The notes beneath the pieces are model-generated. The model had not been told where the DNA came from. It worked only from the letters and a program-made list of their open reading frames with translations, and did no database searches. The translations under genes and the position numbers were made by a program. Below, in pieces: positions 10,165 to 17,387 of a stretch of 19,275 nucleotides of DNA. Source of the stretch: an uncultured Clostridia bacterium (lineage in GTDB: Bacteria; Bacillota; Clostridia; Oscillospirales; Ruminococcaceae); the NCBI GenBank assembly GCA_945931735.1, contig CAMEPN010000004.1, forward strand, positions 1-19,275, read 5' to 3'. Positions within the stretch are counted from its first letter, which is position 1. Every line of letters begins with the position of its first letter.

Positions 10165-10190
10165 GGGCGGCGTCCGAAAAGGCGCCGCCC
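10165..10190. terminator. Two-way terminator between convergent genes
   Basis: GGGCGGCG (10165-10172) and CGCCGCCC (10183-10190) form a perfect 8-bp GC stem with a 10-nt loop. The downstream side is moderately T-rich on the plus strand (TTAATTATT) and, in reverse, is followed by TTATTCATCTT. It sits 5 nt after the small membrane protein gene and 4 nt beyond the histidine kinase stop, so it can serve both. Confidence 0.75.
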
Positions 10191-10194
10191 TTAA

Positions 10195-11511
10195 TTATTC
10201 CTTTATCACCGCGCTGAAGCACGCCTGCGCGGTCTTTCCGTCGGAGGATATCGAAAAGCTCCCGTTGTATTTACGGGCTATCCTTCGTACAATATTCATG
10301 CCGCAGCCGTGGTGAATACCGTCCTCTTTCCCTTTAGGGGGAGCGTCCGCCGTGAAAACCTCCGACGACGAGTTCTTCACCTCAAGAAAGAACATTCCTA
10401 TCTCGCTGCGAAAGCTTATCGAAACGAACGGGTCTGCCGTCTTTTCCGCCGCCCTTATCGCGTTGTCAAGCAGGTTTGCGAAAAGCGAGCACGCGTCCGT
10501 GTTCTCGAGAGGAACGCCCTCCCCCGCGGGAATGTTCGCCGAAAAATCAATACCCTGCTCCCTGCAGAGCCGCTGCTTGTCCCACAGCACGGCGTTCACT
10601 ATCGCGCTGCCGCAGTATATCGGCACCTTAAGCTCCTCCGACCTGCTTTTCAGCTCACCGATAAGCGACATTCCGTCCTCCGTTGCGCCCGACCTCATGC
10701 TTATCTCCGCGGCGGCAATAAGGTTCTTTATGTCATGGCGGTATTCGCGAATTTCGGTGTACTGCCTGTTCATGTTCTCGTAGTAGCGCATCTGCATATC
10801 CATCTCGTTCTCCATCTCGCCGAGCATTATTTTGGTCTGAACCAGCGTGGAGTTCTGCCGCAGCGCCAAAAACATGAATATATCCGTCACAACATACAGC
10901 AGGAACATTATAAGCGTGAACGGGTTGTCGAACGGGTCGCCGGCAGCGATCCTCTTCAAGTCGCCGTCGTAATAATACCCAACAATGCTTATCGCTTGGC
11001 TTATCGGGAAGAGGATAAACAAGCCCATGCTCTTTATTTCCAGATGGTTTATGAATTTTCGCCAAATAATTATCATCAGCGAAAGAATGACCGACACGAC
11101 GGAATTTATCACCATCGCTTCAACCACGCAGTCCCATGTTTTGACCTCGACCTGTGTCGCCGCGAAGCCGAATATATCGAACGAAATATACGCCGCGATC
11201 AGGTCGCACAGCATCAGCACCGCAAAAACAACTCCGCCCGCAAGCAGCTTCTTTTTCACGCTGTCCTTAAAACAAATAAGCGCAGTGGGGAAAATTATCA
11301 GAAGCTGGAGCAGAAACCGTATCACAAGCGGGACAGTGTCATAAATAAGGCAGTATATCGTAAAATGTATCGCCGCGAATATCGGGAGGACATACCTCGT
11401 CTTGAACCTCGGCGTTAGCATGAAATGATAGCACACATATATCTGTATTGAGTTGAACACATGATATGTAAGAAAAAACAGGATATCAATATAGATCTGC
11501 TCCAAGCTCAT
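10195..11511 (-). CDS. AgrC-type sensor histidine kinase (GHKL ATPase, multi-pass membrane sensor)
   Basis: This sensor kinase should phosphorylate the response regulator encoded just upstream. The N-terminal about 220 residues form roughly six membrane helices, the arrangement of peptide-sensing AgrC/ComD-like kinases. A coiled linker (about 222-255) leads to the H-box EYRHDIKNLI with phospho-acceptor His259. The GHKL ATPase part has an N-box LFANLLDNAIRAAE and a glycine box HHGCGMNIVRRIARKYNG. Length (438) is typical. The upstream frame overlaps it by 4 nt (ATGA), showing translational coupling. The GGAGG ribosome site is only 1 nt from this ATG, so initiation may instead be at the TTG two codons later (11505), which has a 7-nt spacing. 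The signal is unknown; no AgrB or AgrD is seen nearby. Confidence 0.93.
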   Translation of the reverse strand: MSLEQIYIDILFFLTYHVFNSIQIYVCYHFMLTPRFKTRYVLPIFAAIHFTIYCLIYDTVPLVIRFLLQLLIIFPTALICFKDSVKKKLLAGGVVFAVLMLCDLIAAYISFDIFGFAATQVEVKTWDCVVEAMVINSVVSVILSLMIIIWRKFINHLEIKSMGLFILFPISQAISIVGYYYDGDLKRIAAGDPFDNPFTLIMFLLYVVTDIFMFLALRQNSTLVQTKIMLGEMENEMDMQMRYYENMNRQYTEIREYRHDIKNLIAAAEISMRSGATEDGMSLIGELKSRSEELKVPIYCGSAIVNAVLWDKQRLCREQGIDFSANIPAGEGVPLENTDACSLFANLLDNAIRAAEKTADPFVSISFRSEIGMFFLEVKNSSSEVFTADAPPKGKEDGIHHGCGMNIVRRIARKYNGSFSISSDGKTAQACFSAVIKE

Positions 11512-12233
11512 ACCTCCGCAAACGATGTCCCCGCATAGCGGCGTGTGACAGACTCCTTCAGCGCGTCGGCATATACCCCTCCCACGGGGATATCGCAGCC
11601 GTTTTTCATGACAACGTGCGACCAGTTGTTTATGCGGAATATCTTGTCAAGGTTGATTATATAGCTCCGGTGGCAGCGGCAGAAATTCTCCGGCAGAAGC
11701 TTCATCATGTCCTCTACCCTGCAATAGCACCACTCCTCGCCGCCATCGGTGAAAATGTGCATCTGCCGCCGCTCGCTGACTATGTACAGTATGGAGCCTG
11801 CGTCGATGTAGGAGGTGCTGCGGCTGCTGCCGACGGGGATAAAAACGCTCTCGTGCTTCTCGGCGCTTTTCAGCTTTGATATCGCGGTGCGAAGATACTT
11901 GTCGTCGACAGGCTTCGCGAGAAACGCCGCAGGCTCGCACCCGACGGGGCAGTCGAATATCGCCTGAGAATAATCCTCCGCATAGCCCGTGACAAAAACT
12001 ATCCGTATCGACGGGTCAATGCGCCGTATCCGCTCCGCCGCGCTCAGCCCGTTTCCGTCTGCGTTTACTATATCAAGGAATACCGCGTCGGCGCGCTCGC
12101 CCTCTTCGAGGTGGAATAAAAGCGCCGCAAGCGTCGAATACACACCTAAGTCCGCAGAATTGTCTATGCCGGCTATTCTCCGCGCAAGATCCTCGGCGAA
12201 CAAGATGTTGTCGTCGCATATAAAATACTTCAC
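11508..12233 (-). CDS. LytTR-family response regulator (AgrA/LytR type)
   Basis: This is a DNA-binding response regulator of 241 residues. The receiver domain (about 1-125) starts at a GTG with the acidic cluster CDDN, has the phospho-acceptor Asp54 in VFLDIVNADGNG, the Thr of VFVTGY and the Lys of LAKPVDD. The C-terminal LytTR domain (about 140-238) contains ILYIVSERRQMHIF, a conserved FCRCHRSYIINLDKI segment and GCDIPVGGVYADAL. LytTR domains bind pairs of 9-bp direct repeats. The GTG has AGGGGG 7 nt upstream. It is the first gene of the operon with the AgrC-like kinase and has its own consensus promoter. Candidate target repeats lie in its own upstream region. Confidence 0.95.
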   Translation of the reverse strand: MKYFICDDNILFAEDLARRIAGIDNSADLGVYSTLAALLFHLEEGERADAVFLDIVNADGNGLSAAERIRRIDPSIRIVFVTGYAEDYSQAIFDCPVGCEPAAFLAKPVDDKYLRTAISKLKSAEKHESVFIPVGSSRSTSYIDAGSILYIVSERRQMHIFTDGGEEWCYCRVEDMMKLLPENFCRCHRSYIINLDKIFRINNWSHVVMKNGCDIPVGGVYADALKESVTRRYAGTSFAEV

Positions 12234-12254
12234 TGCGTGTCCCCCTTTTTTTAT

Positions 12255-12283
12255 ATTATATAAAAAACGTCACTATATGTCAA
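12255..12283 (-). promoter_or_regulatory. Consensus sigma-A promoter of the response regulator-kinase operon
   Basis: On the minus strand a perfect TTGACA (12283-12278) and a perfect TATAAT (12260-12255) are separated by exactly 17 bp, about 22 nt before the GTG start. Such a promoter should be strong and need no activator. LytTR binding upstream could then repress or modulate it. Confidence 0.85.
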
Positions 12284-12293
12284 TATATTCATT

Positions 12294-12333
12294 ACAATTT
12301 CGGGGGTTTTGGTTACATTTTTGTACATTTGGT
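12294..12333 (+). promoter_or_regulatory. Candidate LytTR-type direct repeats
   Basis: ACAATTTCG (12294-12302) and ACATTTTTG (12315-12323) are direct repeats sharing the pattern ACA-N-TT-NN-G with a 12-bp spacer, so 21 bp centre to centre. A third partial copy, ACATTTGGT, lies at 12325-12333. Paired 9-bp repeats with 12-13 bp spacers are the known layout of AgrA-type LytTR sites, whose core is ACAGTTAAG-like. They lie between two divergent promoters, one of which drives a LytTR regulator. The region is AT-rich, so chance resemblance is possible. Confidence 0.4.
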
Positions 12334-12351
12334 AAAAAAATATGCTATAAT
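12321..12351 (+). promoter_or_regulatory. Divergent promoter with long spacer, for the candidate RNA
   Basis: A perfect TATAAT lies at 12346-12351. The best -35 match is TTGTAC at 12321-12326, giving a 19-bp spacer (18 bp if TGTACA is used). A longer-than-optimal spacer with adjacent LytTR-like repeats is typical of activator-dependent promoters. Transcription would start near 12358. Confidence 0.55.
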
Positions 12352-12357
12352 GTCAAA

Positions 12358-12495
12358 AGGATAAATAGGAATTTTTTCGGCACATAAGCCCCACTTGCCG
12401 GTAGTGCATATGTGTTTGTTTCCTGTTATCTCTTATCGCATGGTTTGGCAATATATCTTTATGCCCCTGCTTTTTTGCGGGGGTTCTTTCTTTTT
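12358..12495 (+). ncRNA. Candidate structured small RNA, about 138 nt, family unknown
   Basis: The transcript would run from a TATAAT promoter to a strong terminator and has no credible reading frame with a ribosome site. Its 5' half folds into a rod: TAGGAA (12366-12371) with TTCCTG (12420-12425), CACATA (12381-12386) with TATGTG (12409-12414), and CACT (12392-12395) with AGTG (12403-12406) around a TGCCGGT loop. A 35-40 nt unpaired stretch then leads to the terminator hairpin. I cannot assign it to a known RNA family; it does not look like 6S, tmRNA or a riboswitch I know. From here to the SRP promoter (12496-12611) I see nothing else. Confidence 0.5.
12464..12495 (+). terminator. Intrinsic terminator of the candidate small RNA
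   Basis: CCCCTGC (12464-12470) pairs with GCGGGGG (12477-12483) across a six-T loop, giving a 7-bp stem with one G-U pair. The run TTCTTTCTTTTT follows. No annotated gene other than the candidate RNA lies directly upstream on this strand. Confidence 0.8.
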
Positions 12496-12611
12496 GGTGA
12501 TATTACATATAAAATCCTTGAACAGCTGCCATTCGGCATACATATTCTTGTGCAAAATGACGAAAAATACATTGCCGAGGTCATACCGTAATAATTATGC
12601 GGCATTTGCAC

Positions 12612-12640
12612 TTGATTTTTGTGAGGAAATAGAGTATAAT
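12612..12640 (+). promoter_or_regulatory. Sigma-A promoter of the SRP RNA gene
   Basis: TTGATT (12612-12617), a 17-bp spacer and a perfect TATAAT (12635-12640) place the transcription start at about 12647, just before the closing stem of the SRP RNA. It may also feed dnaX by read-through. Confidence 0.8.
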
Positions 12641-12652
12641 ATTATAGTAAAT

Positions 12653-12790
12653 AAATGCTCTCGCTTATGGGGACAGGCCCTGTGCAACGGAGTGCTGTGA
12701 ACCATGTCAGGCGGGGAACCGAGCAGCATTAAGCGGATATCTCTGTGTGCCGCAGTCAGCCTGTTCCCATAATCGAGAGCATTTGTTTTT
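12653..12790 (+). ncRNA. ffs: Signal recognition particle RNA, small bacterial type (4.5S-like)
   Basis: This is the RNA of the signal recognition particle, which binds Ffh and targets nascent membrane proteins. The ends pair as a long rod: AAATGCTCTCG (12653-12663) with CGAGAGCATTT (12774-12784), TTATGGG with CCCATAA, and GACAGGC with GCCTGTT. The apical part is the conserved domain IV: ATGTCAGG on the 5' side, a GGAA tetraloop in CGGGGAACCG, and AGCAGC on the 3' side, at about 12703-12728. At about 130 nt it lacks the Alu-like extension of the long Bacillus type. A T7 run after the closing stem can terminate it. Its place before dnaX is common in Firmicutes. Confidence 0.95.
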
Positions 12791-12820
12791 TTGCCAAAAA
12801 AGCGGAAAGGCGGGGTGGAA

Positions 12821-14878
12821 ATGTATCTTGCATTATACAGAAAATATCGTCCGAAAACCTTCGACGACGTGATCTCTCAGGAGCATATCACCACCACGCT
12901 CAAAAATCAGATAACCAACGGCACGACCGCCCACGCTTACCTGTTCACAGGCTCGCGCGGAACGGGAAAGACGACCTGCGCGAAAATACTCGCCATGGCG
13001 ATGAACTGCCTTTCTCCGCGGGACGGGAACCCCTGCCTCGAATGTGAGAACTGCCGCGAAATAGCAGAGGGCGCCGTTACCGATATAGTTGAAATGGACG
13101 CCGCCAGCAACAACGGCGTAGACGATGTGCGCGCGCTGCGCGACGAGGTGGCATACACCCCTGTGAGCTGCAAGTACCGCGTGTATATCATAGACGAGGT
13201 GCATATGCTCTCGATAAGCGCGTTCAACGCGCTGCTGAAAACGCTCGAAGAGCCGCCCGCCCATGTAAAATTTATCCTCGCGACAACGGAGCTGCATAAA
13301 GTCCCCGCAACCATCATCTCCCGCTGCCAGCGCATGGAGTTCAGAAGAATTGACATACACGACAGCGCGAAAAGGCTGCTCGACGTCGCGCAAAAAGAGG
13401 GTGCCGAACTCGACGAGGACGCCGCGGAGCTTATCTCCCGCCTTTCCGACGGCGGAATGAGAGATGCGCTCTCGGTGCTCGACCGCTGCCTTTCCGCCGA
13501 CGCGCGGATAACCACCGACACGGTGAGAGAATACGCGGGCGTCGCGGACAACAGGCACCTTTTCAGCTTCACGGAAATGATCGCAAACGGCGACGCGTCG
13601 GGCTGCATTAAGCTCCTCGCAGAGCTTCACGGACGCTCGAAGGACATCGCGCGGATAATAGACGAGCTTAGCATGACCTTCCGCGACCTGATGCTTTATA
13701 AAACCATTCCCGCCGACACGGGGCTGCTTTCCGCAATGCCCTGCGACCACGCGGAGATAGCAAGGCTTTCGGAATTGTTCTCGCTCGAGGATATACTCCG
13801 CTGCCTTTCGCTGCTTCAGCAATGCGCCGATAATATCGGAAAAACAAAGCAGCGGCGCACCGCGGCGGAAATGTGTCTGGTGAGAATGTGCCTGCGGCTT
13901 TCCGCGCAGGACGAAAATGCGCCGCGCACTGCTTCAACGGCTGCACGCTCCCCCGCTTCGGCAGGCTCGGCGCCTGTGGCAGCCTATCCCGCGAAAGATA
14001 CGCAGCCGACTCCCGCGCCGGTAAGCTTTGTGGAGATACCGCAGGAGAAATTCGAGCCTACCCCGCTCAAAGACCTCTCCCCGCAGAGCGCCGCGAATAT
14101 CAGCAAGATACGCGAGCTTCAGGCGGACACAGAAAAGACGCTCAGACAGGCAAACGCGCACAGGGATACACCTGCGCCGTCCCCGTCGGCGGGTCATGCG
14201 GACAGCGCTTTCCCGCGCGCCGCAAAGGAGGAGCCGAAAGACGTTTTCGCGCCGCCCCCCGTTATGAATTCCGCCCCCGCAGCGCCCGAGGATAATTTCG
14301 CGCCGATGCCCGAGGAGCCGCCCGCCGAATATATCCCCCAGCGGGAATTTGACACCGCTCCGCCCGCGTCATATCAAGTGCCCGAAAAGGCTGCCCCTAT
14401 GAAGTCACATACCGCTCCCCCGTCCGAAAATGATGCGAGTGCGGCGGTAAAAACTGCCGAGCCTAATGCCCCCGAAAAATCGGACAGCGTAAATGCCCCC
14501 GAGAAGTCGAGCGGCGCAAGTGTCCCCGAAAAAACGGAGAACACCAAGCCCCGCGAGATAACCCCCGAGGAATGGCAAAGCGCGCTTGAGAAAATGTCGG
14601 ACGTAATGCTGCTCGGGTCGACCGCGCGGTTCGAGGGAGATACGCTTGTCGTGAGCGTGCCTACCGTTTTCGTCGCGGACAGGCTGTCCTCAAACCCCGA
14701 GGAGCTGCGCATAAAGACCGAGGAGATATGCGACGCGCCCGGAATAAAGGCTGCTGTGCGATTTGAATGCTCCGCCGCGAAAGCAAACGCCTCCGCACAG
14801 GCGGAAAGCGGTAACGAAGAAGTAAGAAAGCTGTTGAAAAAAGCTGAACAGCTTGATATAGAAGTAATTATTAAGTGA
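12821..14878 (+). CDS. dnaX: DNA polymerase III subunit gamma/tau
   Basis: This is the ATPase subunit of the clamp loader that places the sliding clamp on DNA. The ATG at 12821 begins MYLALYRKYRPKTFDDVISQ, the standard start; an in-frame TTG at 12791 lies in the SRP RNA tail and is rejected. Walker A is GSRGTGKT (44-51), four zinc-binding cysteines are C63, C72, C75 and C78, Walker B is VYIIDEVH (Asp125, Glu126), and the arginine-finger region is TIISRCQR. The lid and collar domain reach about residue 365. A long Pro/Ala/Glu-rich linker (about 365-590) with repeated PEKS/PEKT units (about 548-575) joins a C-terminal domain (about 595-685). At 685 residues it is longer than usual because of the linker. 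I see no own promoter between the SRP RNA and the start. Confidence 0.97.
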   Translation: MYLALYRKYRPKTFDDVISQEHITTTLKNQITNGTTAHAYLFTGSRGTGKTTCAKILAMAMNCLSPRDGNPCLECENCREIAEGAVTDIVEMDAASNNGVDDVRALRDEVAYTPVSCKYRVYIIDEVHMLSISAFNALLKTLEEPPAHVKFILATTELHKVPATIISRCQRMEFRRIDIHDSAKRLLDVAQKEGAELDEDAAELISRLSDGGMRDALSVLDRCLSADARITTDTVREYAGVADNRHLFSFTEMIANGDASGCIKLLAELHGRSKDIARIIDELSMTFRDLMLYKTIPADTGLLSAMPCDHAEIARLSELFSLEDILRCLSLLQQCADNIGKTKQRRTAAEMCLVRMCLRLSAQDENAPRTASTAARSPASAGSAPVAAYPAKDTQPTPAPVSFVEIPQEKFEPTPLKDLSPQSAANISKIRELQADTEKTLRQANAHRDTPAPSPSAGHADSAFPRAAKEEPKDVFAPPPVMNSAPAAPEDNFAPMPEEPPAEYIPQREFDTAPPASYQVPEKAAPMKSHTAPPSENDASAAVKTAEPNAPEKSDSVNAPEKSSGASVPEKTENTKPREITPEEWQSALEKMSDVMLLGSTARFEGDTLVVSVPTVFVADRLSSNPEELRIKTEEICDAPGIKAAVRFECSAAKANASAQAESGNEEVRKLLKKAEQLDIEVIIK

Positions 14879-14891
14879 AAGGAATTTTACC

Positions 14892-15239
14892 ATGAAAGCA
14901 AGATTACCCAAGGAATATCAGAACTCAACCCCTAACATGAATCAGATGGTCAAGAAGGCGCAGAAAATGCAGGAGGATATCGCCAAGGTGCAGGAGGAGC
15001 TTGAAACCAAGGAGTTCACCAAGCAGGTCGGCGGCGGCGCGCTCGAGCTTGTTATGACAGGCGACAAGCAGCTCAAGTCCGTTACCCTCAAGCCCGAGGT
15101 CGTTGACCCCGAGGATATCGAAATGCTCCAAGACCTCATCATCAGCGGCGTGAACGAGATACTCAAGGAAGTTGACGACTACGGCGCGGCAGAAATGGAA
15201 AAGGTTACCGGCGGCGTTTCCTTCCCCGGCTTCATCTGA
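14892..15239 (+). CDS. ybaB: YbaB/EbfC family nucleoid-associated protein
   Basis: This small DNA-binding protein of 115 residues is the usual partner gene between dnaX and recR. The N-terminal helix (NMNQMVKKAQKMQEDIAKVQ and following) is the family signature. Next come the strands VGGGALELVMTGDKQLKSV, then the DPEDIEMLQDLI helix, and the C-terminus ends in GGVSFPGF, as is typical. An AAAGGA ribosome site precedes the ATG, and the gene begins 14 nt after the dnaX stop, so the two are co-transcribed. A terminator follows directly. The extra N-terminal stretch MKARLPKEYQNSTP before the first helix is slightly longer than in many homologues. Confidence 0.95.
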   Translation: MKARLPKEYQNSTPNMNQMVKKAQKMQEDIAKVQEELETKEFTKQVGGGALELVMTGDKQLKSVTLKPEVVDPEDIEMLQDLIISGVNEILKEVDDYGAAEMEKVTGGVSFPGFI

Positions 15240-15257
15240 TAACCCCACAAATACATT

Positions 15258-15307
15258 GAGCGGTCTTGCCGCCGAGTCTATCGGTAAACGGAAAGACCGC
15301 TCTTTTT
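15258..15307 (+). terminator. Intrinsic terminator between ybaB and comEC
   Basis: GAGCGGTCTT (15258-15267) pairs perfectly with AAGACCGCTC (15293-15302), a 10-bp stem around a 25-nt loop, followed by TTTTT. It should end the dnaX-ybaB transcript. The T-run stops 5 nt before the comEC start codon. Confidence 0.9.
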
Positions 15308-15312
15308 GACAG

Positions 15313-17322
15313 ATGGACAAAAACACAAAAGCGCTGCTCTCCCTCCCCGCAGTGAGGTTCGCGCCTTTCTTTGCGGCGGGAATGCTCGCGGCGTATCATA
15401 CCGAGGCGGCGGGGCTGATTTTCGCCGCGGCGGCGCTGCTTGCGCTCTCGCTTATTAAATTCAGAAAAGCAGCTGTATCTGCGGCGGGGTTACTTGCGGG
15501 AATGCTTGTAATGACGCTGTATTCCGCGCTGTATATCGCGCCGATAACCGAATACGACGGAAAAACAGTGCGCGGCGAAATGCTCGTCACCGAAATAAGC
15601 TCAACGTCGCAGGATACGCAGCGGCTGACCGCAGAAATAAACCTCGGCGGGAGAACGACCTCCGTCCGCGTATCGGGGCAGATAAACGCCGAGGTCGGTG
15701 ATATCGTAACGGCGGATATCACGCTTTCCCTCCCGCCCGAAAAATACAGGGACAGCGAGTTGTCGAACGGCATACTCCTTTACGGCTCTGCCGAGAATGT
15801 AAGCGAGGTAAAGTCCTCGGGATTTTCCCTGCGGAAAGCGGTGAGCGCACTCAGGCAGCAGTGCATTTCTAACGTGAAAGCCTGCTTTGAGGGCGACGCC
15901 GAGGCGGTGCTGCTGTCGATGATGTTCGGGGAGGACTCGCTGCTCACCGCGCGGCTCAGCGACGCGTTCGCCGTCAGCGGCACGACCCATTTCACCGCCG
16001 TTTCTGGAACGCATTTCATGATATTCGCGACCGTCCTGCCGGAGCTGTTTTTCGACAGGAAAAAGCGCGTCGGAGCGGTCGTTTCCGCAGCGCTTGTTCC
16101 CGTGGGGATATTGTTCTTCGGGTTCTCTCCGTCCGTTATCCGCGCGGGAGTTATGCTGCTTATTTTCAGCGCAGCCCCGCTTTTCTGCCGTCGGTCGGAA
16201 TGCCTTAACACGCTTTGCGTCGCGGCTTCGGGGATAATGCTGTTCTCCCCGTCGACCGTCACGGACGCGGGCTTCGCAATGTCCGTGCTCGGAGTATTGG
16301 GCGCGGCGGTGGTCGGCCCGAGGATAGGCGAGCTTATCTGCGGCAGGATCAGAAACGCCGCGCTCAGAAAGGCGGCGAACGCCGTGGTCATCTCCGCCTG
16401 CGCCGTCATCTGCACCGCGCCCGTCAGCATAGGGATATCCGGCGGTATCTCGCTCGTCGGGGCGTTCGCAACGATAATCCTCCTTCCGTTTTTGTCGGCG
16501 GGAATGACGCTTATTCTGCTGCTCGGGATAACGGGACAGAGCCTTTTTGCCGTTGCGGCATTCCCGTTTGCGCAGGTCTTGACCCATGTCCCGCTGCTGC
16601 TCGGAAAGGTGCGGCTGTTCTGGCTGCCATTGGATTTCGAGGGCGCAGATATCATCGCGGGACTTGCGGCGGCAATGGTGATCATCGCGGCGTTCTTCGG
16701 GGAGGAATTTCATAAATGCTGCGCGGGAATGTTCGCGGCGCTGACCGCATTTTCGCTCGCAATGTCATTCTATTCCCGCGAAAACAGGCACGAGATAAAC
16801 TTCGTCAGCAGCGGGAACAGCGCCGCGGCGATCGTCTGCATAAAAGACGAAGCGTCGCTTCTCATAAGCGGAAGCGGCAGCGGTATCGCCCGCACGATGT
16901 CCGACTGCCTGCGGAAAAACGGAATAACAAGGCTCAACATCATCTCCGCGCCCGACGCCGACTTCAGCGGAGCGCTCTCAATAGCGCAGCTTTATGAAAT
17001 TTTCGGCGCGGAAACGATAGTCACCTCGGAGTATGGCGCGGAAACGCTGCGCCGCGAGGAAGTGTCCGCCGCCCTGTCCGTCGGGGACGGGATCATCGAC
17101 ATTTCGGGAACAACGCTCGCCGCCGCAAAGGCAGGCAGCAAATGCAGCGAGGACATCGTGCTGTACTACGGTTACACGCGCGAAGCTCCCGAAAACAACG
17201 CGGGAACAGCCGTGTATTTCTCCTCCGCGCAGAAGCTGCTCCCCGAAAACGGCATCAACATCAGCGGTAAAGACGTTTTCACGCTGGAGCTTGAGAGAAA
17301 TTATGAAGTGACTTTGAAATAA
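15313..17322 (+). CDS. comEC: ComEC/Rec2-family DNA uptake channel with degenerate C-terminal hydrolase domain
   Basis: This is the multi-pass membrane protein that passes single-stranded DNA into the cell during transformation. The N-terminus has two or three membrane helices, then a soluble OB-like DUF4131 domain (about 75-170; [33 protein letters not shown]). The Competence domain (about 195-480) has the family core [41 protein letters not shown] and further helices. The last about 170 residues match the metallo-beta-lactamase-like domain in position and predicted strands. However, the DVGQGD-type segment reads VSSGNSAA and the THxDxDHxGG-type motif reads [10 protein letters not shown] (about 545-554), so the metal ligands are lost. 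The ATG at 15313 has no ribosome site, so the start is uncertain. At 669 residues the length is normal. Confidence 0.92.
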   Translation: MDKNTKALLSLPAVRFAPFFAAGMLAAYHTEAAGLIFAAAALLALSLIKFRKAAVSAAGLLAGMLVMTLYSALYIAPITEYDGKTVRGEMLVTEISSTSQDTQRLTAEINLGGRTTSVRVSGQINAEVGDIVTADITLSLPPEKYRDSELSNGILLYGSAENVSEVKSSGFSLRKAVSALRQQCISNVKACFEGDAEAVLLSMMFGEDSLLTARLSDAFAVSGTTHFTAVSGTHFMIFATVLPELFFDRKKRVGAVVSAALVPVGILFFGFSPSVIRAGVMLLIFSAAPLFCRRSECLNTLCVAASGIMLFSPSTVTDAGFAMSVLGVLGAAVVGPRIGELICGRIRNAALRKAANAVVISACAVICTAPVSIGISGGISLVGAFATIILLPFLSAGMTLILLLGITGQSLFAVAAFPFAQVLTHVPLLLGKVRLFWLPLDFEGADIIAGLAAAMVIIAAFFGEEFHKCCAGMFAALTAFSLAMSFYSRENRHEINFVSSGNSAAAIVCIKDEASLLISGSGSGIARTMSDCLRKNGITRLNIISAPDADFSGALSIAQLYEIFGAETIVTSEYGAETLRREEVSAALSVGDGIIDISGTTLAAAKAGSKCSEDIVLYYGYTREAPENNAGTAVYFSSAQKLLPENGINISGKDVFTLELERNYEVTLK

Positions 17323-17330
17323 AAAGCCCC

Positions 17331-17356
17331 AAGCTCTGCCCGAAAGGCGGAGACTT
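17331..17356 (+). other. Hairpin in the comEC-recR gap
   Basis: AAG-CTCTGCC (17331-17340) can pair with GGCGGAG-CTT (17346-17356, one bulged A) around a CGAAA loop. No T-run follows, so it is not a normal terminator. It could be an RNA-stabilising or translation-affecting leader hairpin for recR. I see no convincing promoter in this 65-nt gap. Confidence 0.4.
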
Positions 17357-17387
17357 CGGAGCCGAACAAAATAAAGGGGTAGTATTT

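Noticed and set aside
12234..12400. AgrD-like pheromone gene near the two-component pair
   Set aside because: I looked on both strands for a short frame with a ribosome site and an amphipathic start followed by a Cys- or Ser-containing core. None was found in the upstream gap or in the kinase-terminator gap.
12358..12495. 6S RNA or a known riboswitch
   Set aside because: The segment lacks the large central bubble of 6S RNA and is shorter, and none of the riboswitch core motifs I know is present. No gene follows directly for a riboswitch to control.
12395..12700. Open frame of about 100 residues across the candidate small RNA and into the SRP RNA
   Set aside because: It runs through an intrinsic terminator, the SRP promoter and the SRP RNA, and it has no ribosome site. 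It is a chance frame.
17331..17356. Terminator after comEC
   Set aside because: The hairpin is reasonable but no T-run follows, so it is listed only as a leader hairpin.
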